From assembly GCF_900102485.1 (NCBI RefSeq), contig NZ_FNBX01000002.1:148295-212294 (forward strand): DNA of 64,000 bases, read 5' to 3'. Made by a program: the position numbers and the translations under genes. Below the pieces are notes generated by a model. It did no database searches and had not been told where the DNA came from. It saw only the letters and a program-made list of their open reading frames with translations. Each line of letters begins with the position of its first letter. The first letter of the stretch is position 1. Positions 6,986-16,768 of the stretch are shown here, piece by piece. Source of the stretch: Desulfovibrio legallii (lineage in GTDB: Bacteria; Desulfobacterota; Desulfovibrionia; Desulfovibrionales; Desulfovibrionaceae).

Positions 6986-8038
6986 ATGTCCAGCGAACGC
7001 GCAAAAGCCTATGCCCAGGCGGGCGTCAACATTGAGGCGGGCAATGCCCTGGTCTCGCGCATCAAGGATTTGGTGCAGGGCACCCATACCCGGGGCGTCA
7101 TCTCGGACATAGGCGGGTTCGGCGGGCTGTTCCGTCCTGATCTCACCGGCATGGCCGAGCCGGTGCTGGTGGCCTCCACGGACGGGGTGGGCACCAAGCT
7201 CAAGCTGGCCTTTGCCTGCAACAAGCACGATACCGTGGGCATCGATCTGGTGGCCATGAGCGTCAACGACATTCTGGTGCAGGGGGCGACGCCCCTGTTC
7301 TTTCTGGATTATTTTGCCACGGGCAAGCTGGACGTGGATACGGCCCAGACCGTGGTGGGCGGCGTGGCCGAGGGCTGCCGCCGGGCGGGCTGCGCCCTGC
7401 TGGGCGGTGAAACCGCCGAAATGCCGGATATGTACGGCCCCGGCGAATACGACCTGGCGGGCTTTTGCGTGGGCCTTGTGGACAACGCCCGGCTTATTGA
7501 CGGCTCCAGCATCCAGGTGGGCGATAAGATTGTGGGCATAGCCTCTTCGGGCCTGCATTCCAACGGCTATTCCCTGGTGCGCAAGATTCTGGCCCAGAGC
7601 GGCCTTGGCCCGGACGACGCCCTGCCCGGCGCCGGGGCCAGCGTGCGCGAGGTGCTGCTTACCCCCACCACCATCTATGTGGAGGTGGTGCGCTCCCTTA
7701 TGCGCGACCTTAACATCAAGGGCATGGCCCACATTACGGGTGGGGGCTTTTACGACAACATCCCCCGCGTGCTGCCCGGCCAGGTGGAGGCCCGCATCCA
7801 CTTCGGCAGCTGGCAGATGCCCCCGGTCTTCCACTGGCTCAACGAAGCCGGTCACCTTTCCTGGCCGGAAATATTGCAGATTTTTAATGCAGGCATTGGC
7901 TATGTGCTGGTGCTGCCCGCCGACCAGGCCGAAGAGGCCGTGGGGCGGATCCGCGCCTTTGAGATGGGGGCCTGGTGTCTGGGCGAGATCGCCCGGCGCA
8001 GCGCGCCCGACAGCGAGCAGGTGGTGGTGGCCTTTTAG
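6986..8038 (+). CDS. purM: Phosphoribosylformylglycinamidine cyclo-ligase
   Basis: Makes aminoimidazole ribonucleotide from FGAM and ATP, step five of purine synthesis. The 350-residue protein has the AIR-synthase landmarks: VASTDGVGTKLKLAF (about residues 58-72, the ATP-binding signature), SVNDILVQGATPLFFLDYFATGKL, LLGGETAEMPDMY and ASSGLHSNGYSLVRK. Length is typical (about 345). AAGGAGG (6974-6980) precedes the ATG at 6986. The TAG stop at 8036-8038 coincides with the first bases of a TA-bounded repeat. Another purine gene, purH, lies 2 kb downstream on the other strand. Confidence 0.97.
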   Translation: MSSERAKAYAQAGVNIEAGNALVSRIKDLVQGTHTRGVISDIGGFGGLFRPDLTGMAEPVLVASTDGVGTKLKLAFACNKHDTVGIDLVAMSVNDILVQGATPLFFLDYFATGKLDVDTAQTVVGGVAEGCRRAGCALLGGETAEMPDMYGPGEYDLAGFCVGLVDNARLIDGSSIQVGDKIVGIASSGLHSNGYSLVRKILAQSGLGPDDALPGAGASVREVLLTPTTIYVEVVRSLMRDLNIKGMAHITGGGFYDNIPRVLPGQVEARIHFGSWQMPPVFHWLNEAGHLSWPEILQIFNAGIGYVLVLPADQAEEAVGRIRAFEMGAWCLGEIARRSAPDSEQVVVAF

Positions 8039-8183
8039 GGCATTGCAACTTTGAAATGCCCTGGCGCTGCGTGAACAGACGCCCGTTGTTGCGGTGTAAG
8101 CGCAAGTTGTTTGCGCTGTTAAGCGCCGAAACGAGCGTGCCGTAAATTTTGAGAATACATATTCTCAAAGTTAATCTACCCTA
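8036..8183 (+). repeat. TA-bounded three-hairpin repeat, copy 2
   Basis: A 148-bp element whose opening TAG is the purM stop codon. Hairpin 1 is GGGCATT...AATGCCC (8038-8061). Hairpin 2 includes AAGCGCAA...TTTGCGCT. Hairpin 3 (TTTGAGAAT / ATTCTCAAA) is followed by the end CTACCCTA. The terminal inverted heptamers are TAGGGCA and TACCCTA. Confidence 0.87.
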
Positions 8184-8297
8184 GGCGCGGGCCTGAAGCG
8201 CGGATTGTTGCGGATCAACGCACAGCGGACGTCGAGGCGGCCGCTGTGCGTTTTTTGTGCGGGAAAAGGGCGGGGGAAACCGGCTTCGGGCGTCTGT

Positions 8298-9947
<1,650 letters not shown>

Positions 9948-10022
9948 GTTGCCTTCTGGCTTGGGAATGGGAGGCTCCTTGGGGATGGGCCTGCGGGGAA
10001 GGGGCGGCCGCAGCCGCCGCCC

Positions 10023-10613
10023 TTACGGCCGCAGATAAGAAGTGATGAGCGCGTCGTAGCGGGAGGTGGCCTCAAAAGCGCGGGAGGCCATAATCTGCCG
10101 AAATTCCAGGCCCACGTTCATGTCGTTGTTGCGCATTTCTTCCATGGCGGCGGGGTACCACTGGGGCGAGGGCAGCACCAGGACGCTGTGGAAGTTTTTG
10201 GCCGCAGCGCGCAGCATGCAGGGGCCGCCGATGTCGATTTCCTCCACGGCGTCCTCCAGGGAGAGGTTGCGCTCCACCGCGCCCGCAAAATCGTAGAGGT
10301 TGACGCAGACCAGATCAAAGGGGCGGATGCCTTTTTCCACCAGGGTCTGCATGTGCGCGGGGTCGTCCTTGCTGGCCAGGATGCCGGCGTGGATTTTGGG
10401 GTGCAGGGTTTTGACGCGGCCGCCCAGAATCTCCGGGAAACCGGTGACGGTGCTGACGGCCGTGACGGGCAGGCCCGCGGCCTCCAGGGCTTTTTGCGTG
10501 CCGCCGGTGGAAACCAGCTCCACACCCCTGGAGGTGAGGAAGGCGGCCAGATCCGCCAGGCCGCTTTTGTCCGTGACGCTCAGAATGGCGCGACGAATGG
10601 GCAGACTTTCCAT
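10023..10613 (-). CDS. purH: IMP cyclohydrolase (stand-alone PurH N-terminal domain)
   Basis: A 196-residue protein corresponding to the MGS-like cyclohydrolase half of PurH, which closes FAICAR to IMP. Visible motifs are ILSVTDKSGL at the N-terminus, LVSTGGTQKAL (phosphate binding) and VKTLHPKIHAGILA. The AICAR transformylase half of the usual ~520-residue enzyme is absent, and the gene ends cleanly, so this is a split enzyme and not a truncation. The transformylase must be encoded elsewhere. The start is the ATG at 10613, with GGAG five bases upstream; a GTG six bases earlier is less likely. It is transcribed divergently from xthA. Confidence 0.9.
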   Translation of the reverse strand: MESLPIRRAILSVTDKSGLADLAAFLTSRGVELVSTGGTQKALEAAGLPVTAVSTVTGFPEILGGRVKTLHPKIHAGILASKDDPAHMQTLVEKGIRPFDLVCVNLYDFAGAVERNLSLEDAVEEIDIGGPCMLRAAAKNFHSVLVLPSPQWYPAAMEEMRNNDMNVGLEFRQIMASRAFEATSRYDALITSYLRP

Positions 10614-10634
10614 AACCACTCCTTTTCCTTTCCC

Positions 10635-10663
10635 CCTATAGCGCAGAACCGTGCAGGAAGCAA
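10635..10663 (-). promoter_or_regulatory. purH promoter
   Basis: On the minus strand TTGCTT (10658-10663), a 17-nt spacer and TATAGG (10635-10640), 22 bases before the ATG. It is back to back with the xthA promoter. Confidence 0.6.
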
Positions 10664-10675
10664 TGGATGCGCCCC

Positions 10676-10704
10676 TTGCCCGCCGCCGCCCGCGCGGCTA
10701 TGCT
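10676..10704 (+). promoter_or_regulatory. xthA promoter
   Basis: TTGCCC (10676-10681), a 17-nt spacer and TATGCT (10699-10704), followed by GGAGG (10712-10716) and the ATG at 10722. The mRNA leader would be only about ten bases. Confidence 0.55.
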
Positions 10705-10721
10705 GTACAGCGGAGGATCGT

Positions 10722-11528
10722 ATGCTGCTCAAACTCGTATCGTGGAATGTAAACGGCCTGCGGGCCGTGGCCGGCAAGGAGGCCTGGGACTGGTTCCGCC
10801 GCACGGACGCCCAGGTGGTGGCCCTGCAGGAAACCAAGGCCCATCCGGATCAGCTGGACGAGGATCTGCGCCGGCCTGAGGGCTGGGAAGCGCACTGGGC
10901 CTCCAGCACGGTGAAAAAGGGCTATTCCGGGGTGGCCGTGTTCAGCCGCCTTGCGCCCGTTCATGTGAGCGTGGAGCTGCCCCAGCCCGAATTTCAGGGC
11001 GAAGGCCGCCTGCTGCACCTGGAGTTTCCGCACTTCCATTTTTTCAACGGTTATTTTCCCAACGGCGGAGCCGAAGAGCTGGACGAAAACGGCAGGCCCA
11101 CGGGGCGCTTCAAGCGGCTGCCGTACAAGATGGGATTTTTTGACGCTTTTTTCACCTATGCCGAGGCCTGCCGCAAGAGCAAGCCCATTGTGGTCTGCGG
11201 GGATTTCAACATCGCCCATAAGGCCGTGGACCTGGCCCGGCCCAAGCAGAACGTCAAGTGCACGGGTTTTTTGCCTGAAGAGCGCGCCGTGCTGGATCGC
11301 TTTACGGCCATGGGCTATGTGGACACCTTTCGCCAGGTGCACGGCGACGAGCCGGGGCACTATTCCTGGTGGTCCTACAAAAGCCGCGCGCGGGAAAAGA
11401 ACGTCGGCTGGCGCATCGACTATTTCTTTGTTTCGCAGGAGCTTGTCCCGGCCGTGCGCGACGCCTGGATTGAGGATACGGTCTACGGTTCGGACCATTG
11501 CCCCGTGGGCCTGAGCCTGGAAGTGTAG
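10722..11528 (+). CDS. xthA: Exodeoxyribonuclease III / AP endonuclease
   Basis: A 268-residue base-excision-repair nuclease of the exonuclease-endonuclease-phosphatase fold. Catalytic signatures are WNVNGLRAV at the N-terminus, LQETKAH (metal-binding Glu), GDFNIAHKAVDLARP (catalytic Asp and Asn) and GSDHCPVGL (catalytic His) near the C-terminus. Length is normal for XthA (about 268). GGAGG precedes the ATG at 10722. The frame is open far upstream, but no RBS or homology supports an earlier start. Confidence 0.96.
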   Translation: MLLKLVSWNVNGLRAVAGKEAWDWFRRTDAQVVALQETKAHPDQLDEDLRRPEGWEAHWASSTVKKGYSGVAVFSRLAPVHVSVELPQPEFQGEGRLLHLEFPHFHFFNGYFPNGGAEELDENGRPTGRFKRLPYKMGFFDAFFTYAEACRKSKPIVVCGDFNIAHKAVDLARPKQNVKCTGFLPEERAVLDRFTAMGYVDTFRQVHGDEPGHYSWWSYKSRAREKNVGWRIDYFFVSQELVPAVRDAWIEDTVYGSDHCPVGLSLEV

Positions 11529-11623
11529 CCCGAAAAAGCCGCCCGGCCTGACTATACCGGCCCCGCCGTTGGGGGCCAGCTGCGTCGGGGCGCGCCAGGG
11601 CCGCCCTTTGCGGGCCGGCGGCC

Positions 11624-11926
11624 TTACTCCAGCAGGTCCAGCAGTCGGGCCACGCGCTGGGCGTTGAGGCCGGAGTGGACTTCGGCCAGCTCCCGGCTGT
11701 GTTCCTGGGCCTGGGATTCCACCTGGGCCAGAGCGGCGCGCAGTTCTTCGTTGTTGAGCGTGTGCGGGGTTTCCGGCGTGGCGGGCTCCAGGGCCGGGGC
11801 GGCGGCGTTTGCCCCGCTGCCCACGGGCTCGGCCCGGTTTACGGGCAGCATGGCGTTGACCCGCTCCTGAAAGGTGGGGAAGAGCGGCCCCAGGTCGTTG
11901 TTGCGGACGCGAAATTGCAGTTCCAT
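11624..11926 (-). CDS. Small protein of unknown function
   Basis: 100 residues, no signal peptide or membrane segment. An N-terminal MELQFRVRNNDLGPLFPTFQERVN segment is followed by an Ala/Pro-rich linker and a probable C-terminal amphipathic helix rich in Glu, Gln and Leu (about residues 57-100). AAGGAG lies eight bases before the ATG at 11926. Composition and codon use match neighbouring genes, so I take it as real. I recognise no family. It lies just downstream of the membrane-fusion lipoprotein on the same strand, 174 bases apart, where an RND pump gene would normally be expected. Confidence 0.55.
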   Translation of the reverse strand: MELQFRVRNNDLGPLFPTFQERVNAMLPVNRAEPVGSGANAAAPALEPATPETPHTLNNEELRAALAQVESQAQEHSRELAEVHSGLNAQRVARLLDLLE

Positions 11927-12061
11927 ACGGACGCTCCTTGCGGCTGGTCTGGCGATGGATCAGGCGGCAAAACCGGCCGCCATGACAGGACGCCCACAAG
12001 ACAGCAATATTCGTGCCTGACGTTTTTTTGCCGCTATGCCGCGCGCAACTGCCGTGGAAAT

Positions 12062-12086
12062 CACGTCCCCCTTTTCCCCCACAACG
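12062..12086 (-). other. G-rich 3' motif downstream of the membrane-fusion gene
   Basis: On the minus strand CGTTGTGGGGGAAAAGGGGG begins 14 bases after the stop. It shares TTGTGGGGG with the motifs after cobO, clpB and dsrP but has no complementary arm. Confidence 0.35.
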
Positions 12087-12100
12087 CTTCTTCTTAACAA

Positions 12101-13195
12101 CTACTCTTCCACCACCCGCACGGGCAGGCCGGGGGCCAGGCGCACCTGCCCCTCCACCACCACGGCTTCGCCCTCGCGCAGGTCGCCTTCCACCACGGTG
12201 GCGTCGCGGTATTCAAAGAGGGGCGTGACCTTGCGGTAGGCGGCGCGTTGCTGCGCGTCCGCCACATAGACATAGGGGCCTTCGCGGCCGGACTGCACGG
12301 CGCGGGTGGGCAGGCTCAGGGCGTTGCGGGCCGTGCCCAGGGGCAGTTCCACCTGGACAAACTGGCCGGGCCAGAGGCGGCGGTCCGCGTTGGCAAAGGT
12401 GGCCCGCAGGCGGATGGTGCCCGTGCGCGCGTCCACGCTGTTTTCCACCAGGGTCAGGGCGCCGGTGGCCGGTTCGCCGCCCGTGGGCGTGGCCGTGACG
12501 GGCGTGGGCCCCTTGGCCATGCGCTCCAGGATGGCGGGAAGGTGGGCCTCCGGTACGGAAAAAAGCACATAGCAGGGGGCAAGGGTATTGATGACCACAA
12601 CGGGCGTGGCCTCCGTGGATTTGACCATATTGCCCTTATCCACCTGCAGGCTGCCGGCGCGGCCGCTGATGGGGGCGGTCACCGTGCAGTAGTCAAGCTC
12701 CAGGGCCGCGCTTTCCGCGGCGGCTTTGTCCGCCTGCACCGTGGCGCGCAGGGCTGCGGCGTCTGTGGCGGTTTTTTCGTAGGCCTCGCGGCTCACATAG
12801 CCTTCACCCACCAGCTTGCCGTAGCGGCGCATATCGTCCAGGGCCTTGGCCAGCTGGGCTTCGGATTTGGCGAGCTGGGCGCGCTTTTCCCGCAGGGCCG
12901 CGGCAAAGGGCCGGGGATCGATGGTGATGAGGGCCGCCCCTTCCCGCACGTCCTGCCCTTCGGTGAAGTGGACTTCAAGAATTTCGCCCGTGACCCTGGG
13001 GCGGACCTCCACGCTGGCCGAGGCGCGCACGTTGCCCACGGCCTGAAGCAGGCGCGGCACGTCCCCGCGCGTCACGGCCGCCACCCGCACCGGAGCCGGC
13101 GGCGGGCCGGAGGTTTTGGCGTCGTCGCCACAGCCCCCCAGCAACGGCGGCAGAAGGAGCGCGAGGCAAAGACAGGAGCGGAGCAGGTTGGTCAT
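12101..13195 (-). CDS. RND-type periplasmic adaptor (membrane-fusion lipoprotein)
   Basis: A 364-residue HlyD/AcrA-type adaptor that would link an inner-membrane RND pump to an outer-membrane channel. The N-terminus is a lipoprotein signal ending LLGGC (Cys about 22). The barrel-sandwich part begins VRVAAVTRGDVPRLLQAVG and has RPRVTGEILEVHFTEGQDV; a coiled-coil hairpin covers about residues 95-150. The second lipoyl half includes APISGRAG, and a beta-barrel follows (WPGQFVQVELPLG). The start at 13195 is set by GGGGAG upstream. No RND transporter or TolC gene follows on the same strand, so it appears unpartnered here. The repeat at 13211-13359 lies immediately upstream. Confidence 0.85.
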   Translation of the reverse strand: MTNLLRSCLCLALLLPPLLGGCGDDAKTSGPPPAPVRVAAVTRGDVPRLLQAVGNVRASASVEVRPRVTGEILEVHFTEGQDVREGAALITIDPRPFAAALREKRAQLAKSEAQLAKALDDMRRYGKLVGEGYVSREAYEKTATDAAALRATVQADKAAAESAALELDYCTVTAPISGRAGSLQVDKGNMVKSTEATPVVVINTLAPCYVLFSVPEAHLPAILERMAKGPTPVTATPTGGEPATGALTLVENSVDARTGTIRLRATFANADRRLWPGQFVQVELPLGTARNALSLPTRAVQSGREGPYVYVADAQQRAAYRKVTPLFEYRDATVVEGDLREGEAVVVEGQVRLAPGLPVRVVEE

Positions 13196-13210
13196 GGGAT
13201 CTCCCCGGCG

Positions 13211-13359
13211 CACGGCATTTCAAGGTTCAAATGCCGCAGCGGCTGCGTGAGCAGGCGCCCGCCGTGCAGGCGTAAGCGCAATTTATTTGCGCTGTTAAGC
13301 GCCGAAATAAGCGTGCCGTAACCTTTGAGAATATGCATTCTCAAAGGTAATCTGCTCTG
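13211..13359 (+). repeat. TA-bounded three-hairpin repeat, copy 3
   Basis: Hairpin 1: CGGCATTT (13213-13220) with AAATGCCG (13229-13236). Hairpin 2: GCGCAA...TTGCGC. Hairpin 3 is a perfect 12-bp stem, ACCTTTGAGAAT (13321-13332) with ATTCTCAAAGGT (13337-13348), loop ATGC, then AATCTGCTCTG. The left and right TA are CA and TG here. It sits between divergent genes, so it may overlap the promoter of the minus-strand gene. Confidence 0.87.
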
Positions 13360-13515
13360 AAGAGCGGGCGCGGGTGTTTTGGGGGTTTCCCTGGGGGGCG
13401 CCGTTCTGCTAAAAGTGAAGCAAGGGCCCTTCGGCGTCAAGGGGCGGGCCGCGCCGGAAGGGGCCGCCGGGGCCGCGCCCCGCAAGGCCCGCGGCGCTTT
13501 CGCCGCCGGTTCGTA

Positions 13516-13543
13516 TTGACTTTGGGCGCGGGACCGGCATAAT
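13516..13543 (+). promoter_or_regulatory. speA promoter
   Basis: TTGACT (13516-13521), a 16-nt spacer and CATAAT (13538-13543), about 50 bases before the speA start. A GC-rich stretch from 13361 to 13515 shows no other feature I can name. Confidence 0.65.
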
Positions 13544-13593
13544 GGCGCCTCTTTTTACGAAGCCCGCGCGGCCCGCGCGGCAAGGAGCAGGCA

Positions 13594-15510
13594 TTGGCAA
13601 AGAACCGCGCGTTGCAGCAGTGGCGGGTGGAAGACTCCATAGAGCTTTACGGCATCCGCAACTGGGGAGCAGGCTATTTTGACGTTTCCGAGGCGGGCGA
13701 GGTGGTCGTCTGCCCGCAGGGCCCGCAGGGGCCGCAGGTCTCCATTCCGGAAATCATCGCCGGGCTGCGCGAGCGCGGCTATGACATGCCGGTTTTGCTG
13801 CGGGTGGAGAACATCCTGGATTCGCGCATCAGCAATATCCACGAATCCTTCCGCAAGGCTATCAAAAATCTCAACTACACGGGTTCGTACCGGGGCGTGT
13901 TTCCCATCAAGGTCAACCAGCAGCAGCAGGTGGTGGAAAAGATCGCCCAGTTCGGTCCTTCCTATCACCATGGGCTGGAGGTGGGCTCCAAGGCCGAGCT
14001 CATTGCCGCGGTTTCCCTCATGCGCGACCGCGAGGCCTGCATTGTCTGCAACGGCTATAAGGACGAGGAATTCATCGACCTGGGCCTGCAGGCCCGGCGG
14101 CTGGGCTTCAACGTCTTTTTTGTGCTGGAAATGCCCGGCGAGCTGGGCTTGCTGCTGGAGCGCAGCAAGGCCCTGGGCGTGCGCCCCAATATCGGCGTGC
14201 GGGCCAAGCTGGCCGTGAAGGCCGGCGGGCACTGGACAGATTCAGGCGGGGAGCGCTCCACCTTCGGCCTTTCCCCGGCCCAGGTGGTGGACGTGGTGGA
14301 TACCCTTAAGGCCCACCAGATGCTGGATTGCTTCAAACTGCTGCACTACCACCTGGGTTCGCAGGTCTCCAACATCCGCGACATCCGCACGGGCGTCATG
14401 GAGGGCGCGCGCCTTTATGTGGGCCTGGTGCAGGAGGGCGCGCCCATGGGCTATCTGGACCTGGGCGGCGGCCTGGCCGTGGACTACGACGGCTCCCACA
14501 CCAACTACATTTCGTCCCGCAACTATACCCTGGACGAATACTGCACCGACGTGGTGGAAGCCATTATGAGCATTCTGGACGAGGAGAACGTCCCCCACCC
14601 CCACATCATCACGGAATCGGGCCGCGCCACCGTGGCCTACTACTCCGTACTGCTGTTCAACGTCCTGGACGTGAGCATGGTGGAGGAAGTGCAGCTGCCT
14701 GAGGAACTGCCCGAAGGCACGCCCGAACCCGTGCTTAACCTGCGCGAAACCCTGAACAGCATTACCCTGCGCAACCTGCAGGAATGCTACAACGACGCCA
14801 TCTACTACCGCGACGAGATGCGGCAGCTTTTTTCCACCGGCCGGGTCAACCTGCGCCAGCGCACCCTGGCGGAGCGCTTTTTCTGGGCCATCATCCTGCG
14901 CATCGCGCAGGAAAAAACCCGCCTCAAAACCGTGCCCCGCGACCTAGCGGACATCGACGTGAGCCTGGCCGACATTTACTACGGCAACTTCAGCGTGTTC
15001 CAGTCCCTGCCGGATTCCTGGGCCATCGACCAGCTCTTCCCGGTCATGCCCGTGCACCGGCTGAAGGAATTTCCTTCCCGCCAGGGCATCATTTCAGACA
15101 TCACCTGCGATTCGGACGGCCGCATTGACCACTTCATCGACCCGCAGGGCATGAAGCCCACCCTGGACCTGCACCCTCTGCGCGAGGGCGAGGAATACTA
15201 CCTGGGCGTCTTTCTGGTGGGCGCGTACCAGGAAACCCTGGGCGACCTGCACAACCTTATGGGCGACACCAACGTGGTTTCCATCCGCGTGGCCGAGGAC
15301 GGCAGCTACGAATATGTGCGCGAAATCCGCGGCGATTCCGTGGCGGATATCCTGAGCTATGTGGAATACGACCCCCGCCGTATTCTGGAAGACCTGCGCA
15401 GCACAGCGGAGCTGGCCGTGCGCCAGGGGCGCATTTCCCCCAGCGAGCGGTTTTCCATCATGCAGGCGTTTGAAGACGGGTTGCGGGGGTATACCTATTT
15501 TGAACGCTAG
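13594..15510 (+). CDS. speA: Biosynthetic arginine decarboxylase
   Basis: Converts arginine to agmatine, the first step of polyamine synthesis. The 638-residue protein is the long biosynthetic SpeA type. GVFPIKVNQ carries the PLP-binding lysine (about Lys106), LHYHLGSQ and GGGLAVDYDG are the alanine-racemase-fold glycine loop and sugar-binding motifs, and a C-terminal block is present (QEKTRLKTVPRDLADIDV). The start is a TTG at 13594, chosen because AGGAG (13583-13587) is six bases upstream and because MAKNRALQQW aligns with the N-terminus I expect for Desulfovibrio homologues. A long-hairpin element lies directly after the stop. Confidence 0.95.
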   Translation: MAKNRALQQWRVEDSIELYGIRNWGAGYFDVSEAGEVVVCPQGPQGPQVSIPEIIAGLRERGYDMPVLLRVENILDSRISNIHESFRKAIKNLNYTGSYRGVFPIKVNQQQQVVEKIAQFGPSYHHGLEVGSKAELIAAVSLMRDREACIVCNGYKDEEFIDLGLQARRLGFNVFFVLEMPGELGLLLERSKALGVRPNIGVRAKLAVKAGGHWTDSGGERSTFGLSPAQVVDVVDTLKAHQMLDCFKLLHYHLGSQVSNIRDIRTGVMEGARLYVGLVQEGAPMGYLDLGGGLAVDYDGSHTNYISSRNYTLDEYCTDVVEAIMSILDEENVPHPHIITESGRATVAYYSVLLFNVLDVSMVEEVQLPEELPEGTPEPVLNLRETLNSITLRNLQECYNDAIYYRDEMRQLFSTGRVNLRQRTLAERFFWAIILRIAQEKTRLKTVPRDLADIDVSLADIYYGNFSVFQSLPDSWAIDQLFPVMPVHRLKEFPSRQGIISDITCDSDGRIDHFIDPQGMKPTLDLHPLREGEEYYLGVFLVGAYQETLGDLHNLMGDTNVVSIRVAEDGSYEYVREIRGDSVADILSYVEYDPRRILEDLRSTAELAVRQGRISPSERFSIMQAFEDGLRGYTYFER

Positions 15511-15528
15511 CATCCATTAATTTATATC

Positions 15529-15674
15529 CTGAGCGGCGAGGCGCGCGTCTTTTGTCCCCCGGCGGCGTCAGAAAGCGCTTCCGCGGCGGGTCTGTACCAT
15601 AAGAGTACTATCCCCGCCCGCGAAAGCGCTTTTTCCTTGCCGGGAGGCAAAATCCGCAGCGCCTCGCCGCTCAG
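15529..15674. repeat. Long-hairpin element, single copy (structured RNA candidate)
   Basis: A 146-bp near-continuous imperfect hairpin. The outermost stem is CTGAGCGGCGAGGCGC (15529-15544) with its exact complement at 15659-15674. Next is TTTTGTCCCCCGGC with GCCGGGAGGCAAAA, then AAAGCGCTT with AAGCGCTTTTT, and a CGCGG..CGGG stem. The tip is GTAC-CATAAGA-GTAC. It shares tip, junction and tail sequence with the tandem array at 36200-36571, but the stems differ by paired changes. It lies between convergent speA and gap, where a bidirectional terminator would be useful. Confidence 0.8.
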
Positions 15675-15689
15675 GGCATGGCCTTCTTG

Positions 15690-16706
15690 CTACAGGCCCT
15701 TGTCGGCCATCAGACAAATCAGGTCGCAGACCCGGTTGGAATAGCCCCATTCATTGTCGTACCAGGCCACGGCCTTAACCAGATGCCCTTCCTGCACGGT
15801 GGTGTAGGCCGATTCCAGGATGGAGGAAGCCGGGTTGCCCTTGAAATCCATGGAAACCAAGGGTTTTTCATTGTATTCCAGAATGCCTTTGAGGTCGGTT
15901 TCCGAGGCCTGACGCAGGGCGGCCAGCAGGGTTTCCGTGTCCGTTTCCTTTTCCAGAATGCCGGAGAAATCCACCACGGAGACCGTGGGCGTGGGCACGC
16001 GCAGGGAATAGCCGCTGAACTTGCCCTTGAGCTCCGGGATGACCTTGGCCACGGCCTGGGCCGCGCCCGTGGAGGTGGGGATGATGCTGCAGGCGGCGGC
16101 GCGGGCCCGGCGCAGGTCCTTGTGGGCCATGTCCAGAATGCGCTGGTCGTTGGTGTAGGAGTGGATGGTCACCATATTGCCCAGCCTGATGCCGAACTGA
16201 CGCTGCAGCACCAGGGCCATGGGGGCCAGGCAGTTGGTGGTGCAGGAGGCGTTGGACACGATGTGGTGTTTTTCCGGATCGTACTGCTCGTGATTCACGC
16301 CCATGACGATGGTGATGTCTTCTTCCTTGGCCGGGGCGGTAATGATGACTTTTTTGGCCCCGTTGTCGCGGTGTACGGAGGCCTGGGAAGCCTTGCGGAA
16401 AATGCCGGTGCTTTCCACCACCACGTCCACGTCGTAGTCGCGCCAGGTGAGCTGGCGGGGGTCGCGTTCGGCAAAGCAGTGGATATTCCAGGCGCCCACG
16501 CGCACGTCCGCGCCGTTGATGGCCACGTCCAGGTGCGCGCGGCCGTAGACGGAATCGTATTCCAGCAGGTGGAAATTGGTTTCCGCGTCGAAGAGGTCGT
16601 TGATGGCCGTCACTTCCGCCCGGTCGGCGTAGGATTGGTGCAGGGCGCGGAACACCTGCCTGCCGATGCGGCCAAAGCCGTTGATGCCCACTTTGATTTT
16701 GCGCAT
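15690..16706 (-). CDS. gap: Glyceraldehyde-3-phosphate dehydrogenase
   Basis: Oxidises glyceraldehyde-3-phosphate with NAD and phosphate in glycolysis, or the reverse in gluconeogenesis. The 338-residue protein has the Rossmann motif INGFGRIGR (about residues 8-16), the active-site block SNASCTTNC with Cys155, and [10 protein letters not shown] and [11 protein letters not shown] near the substrate site. Asn-Asp after the second strand (AINDLF) suits NAD use. It follows a GAF-domain gene on the same strand with a 62-base gap, so the two probably form an operon. The presence of glycogen genes nearby fits a role in handling stored glucose. Confidence 0.97.
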   Translation of the reverse strand: MRKIKVGINGFGRIGRQVFRALHQSYADRAEVTAINDLFDAETNFHLLEYDSVYGRAHLDVAINGADVRVGAWNIHCFAERDPRQLTWRDYDVDVVVESTGIFRKASQASVHRDNGAKKVIITAPAKEEDITIVMGVNHEQYDPEKHHIVSNASCTTNCLAPMALVLQRQFGIRLGNMVTIHSYTNDQRILDMAHKDLRRARAAACSIIPTSTGAAQAVAKVIPELKGKFSGYSLRVPTPTVSVVDFSGILEKETDTETLLAALRQASETDLKGILEYNEKPLVSMDFKGNPASSILESAYTTVQEGHLVKAVAWYDNEWGYSNRVCDLICLMADKGL

Positions 16707-16768
16707 TGTTGTCTCCTCACAATCTGCGGAGCAAAATTCGGGTACTGCCGTCGCCCAAGCTGCGGCGG

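Noticed and set aside
15529..15674. Integron attC site
   Set aside because: It is an imperfect palindrome of suitable size, but the GTTRRRY core sites are missing and no integrase or cassette array is present.
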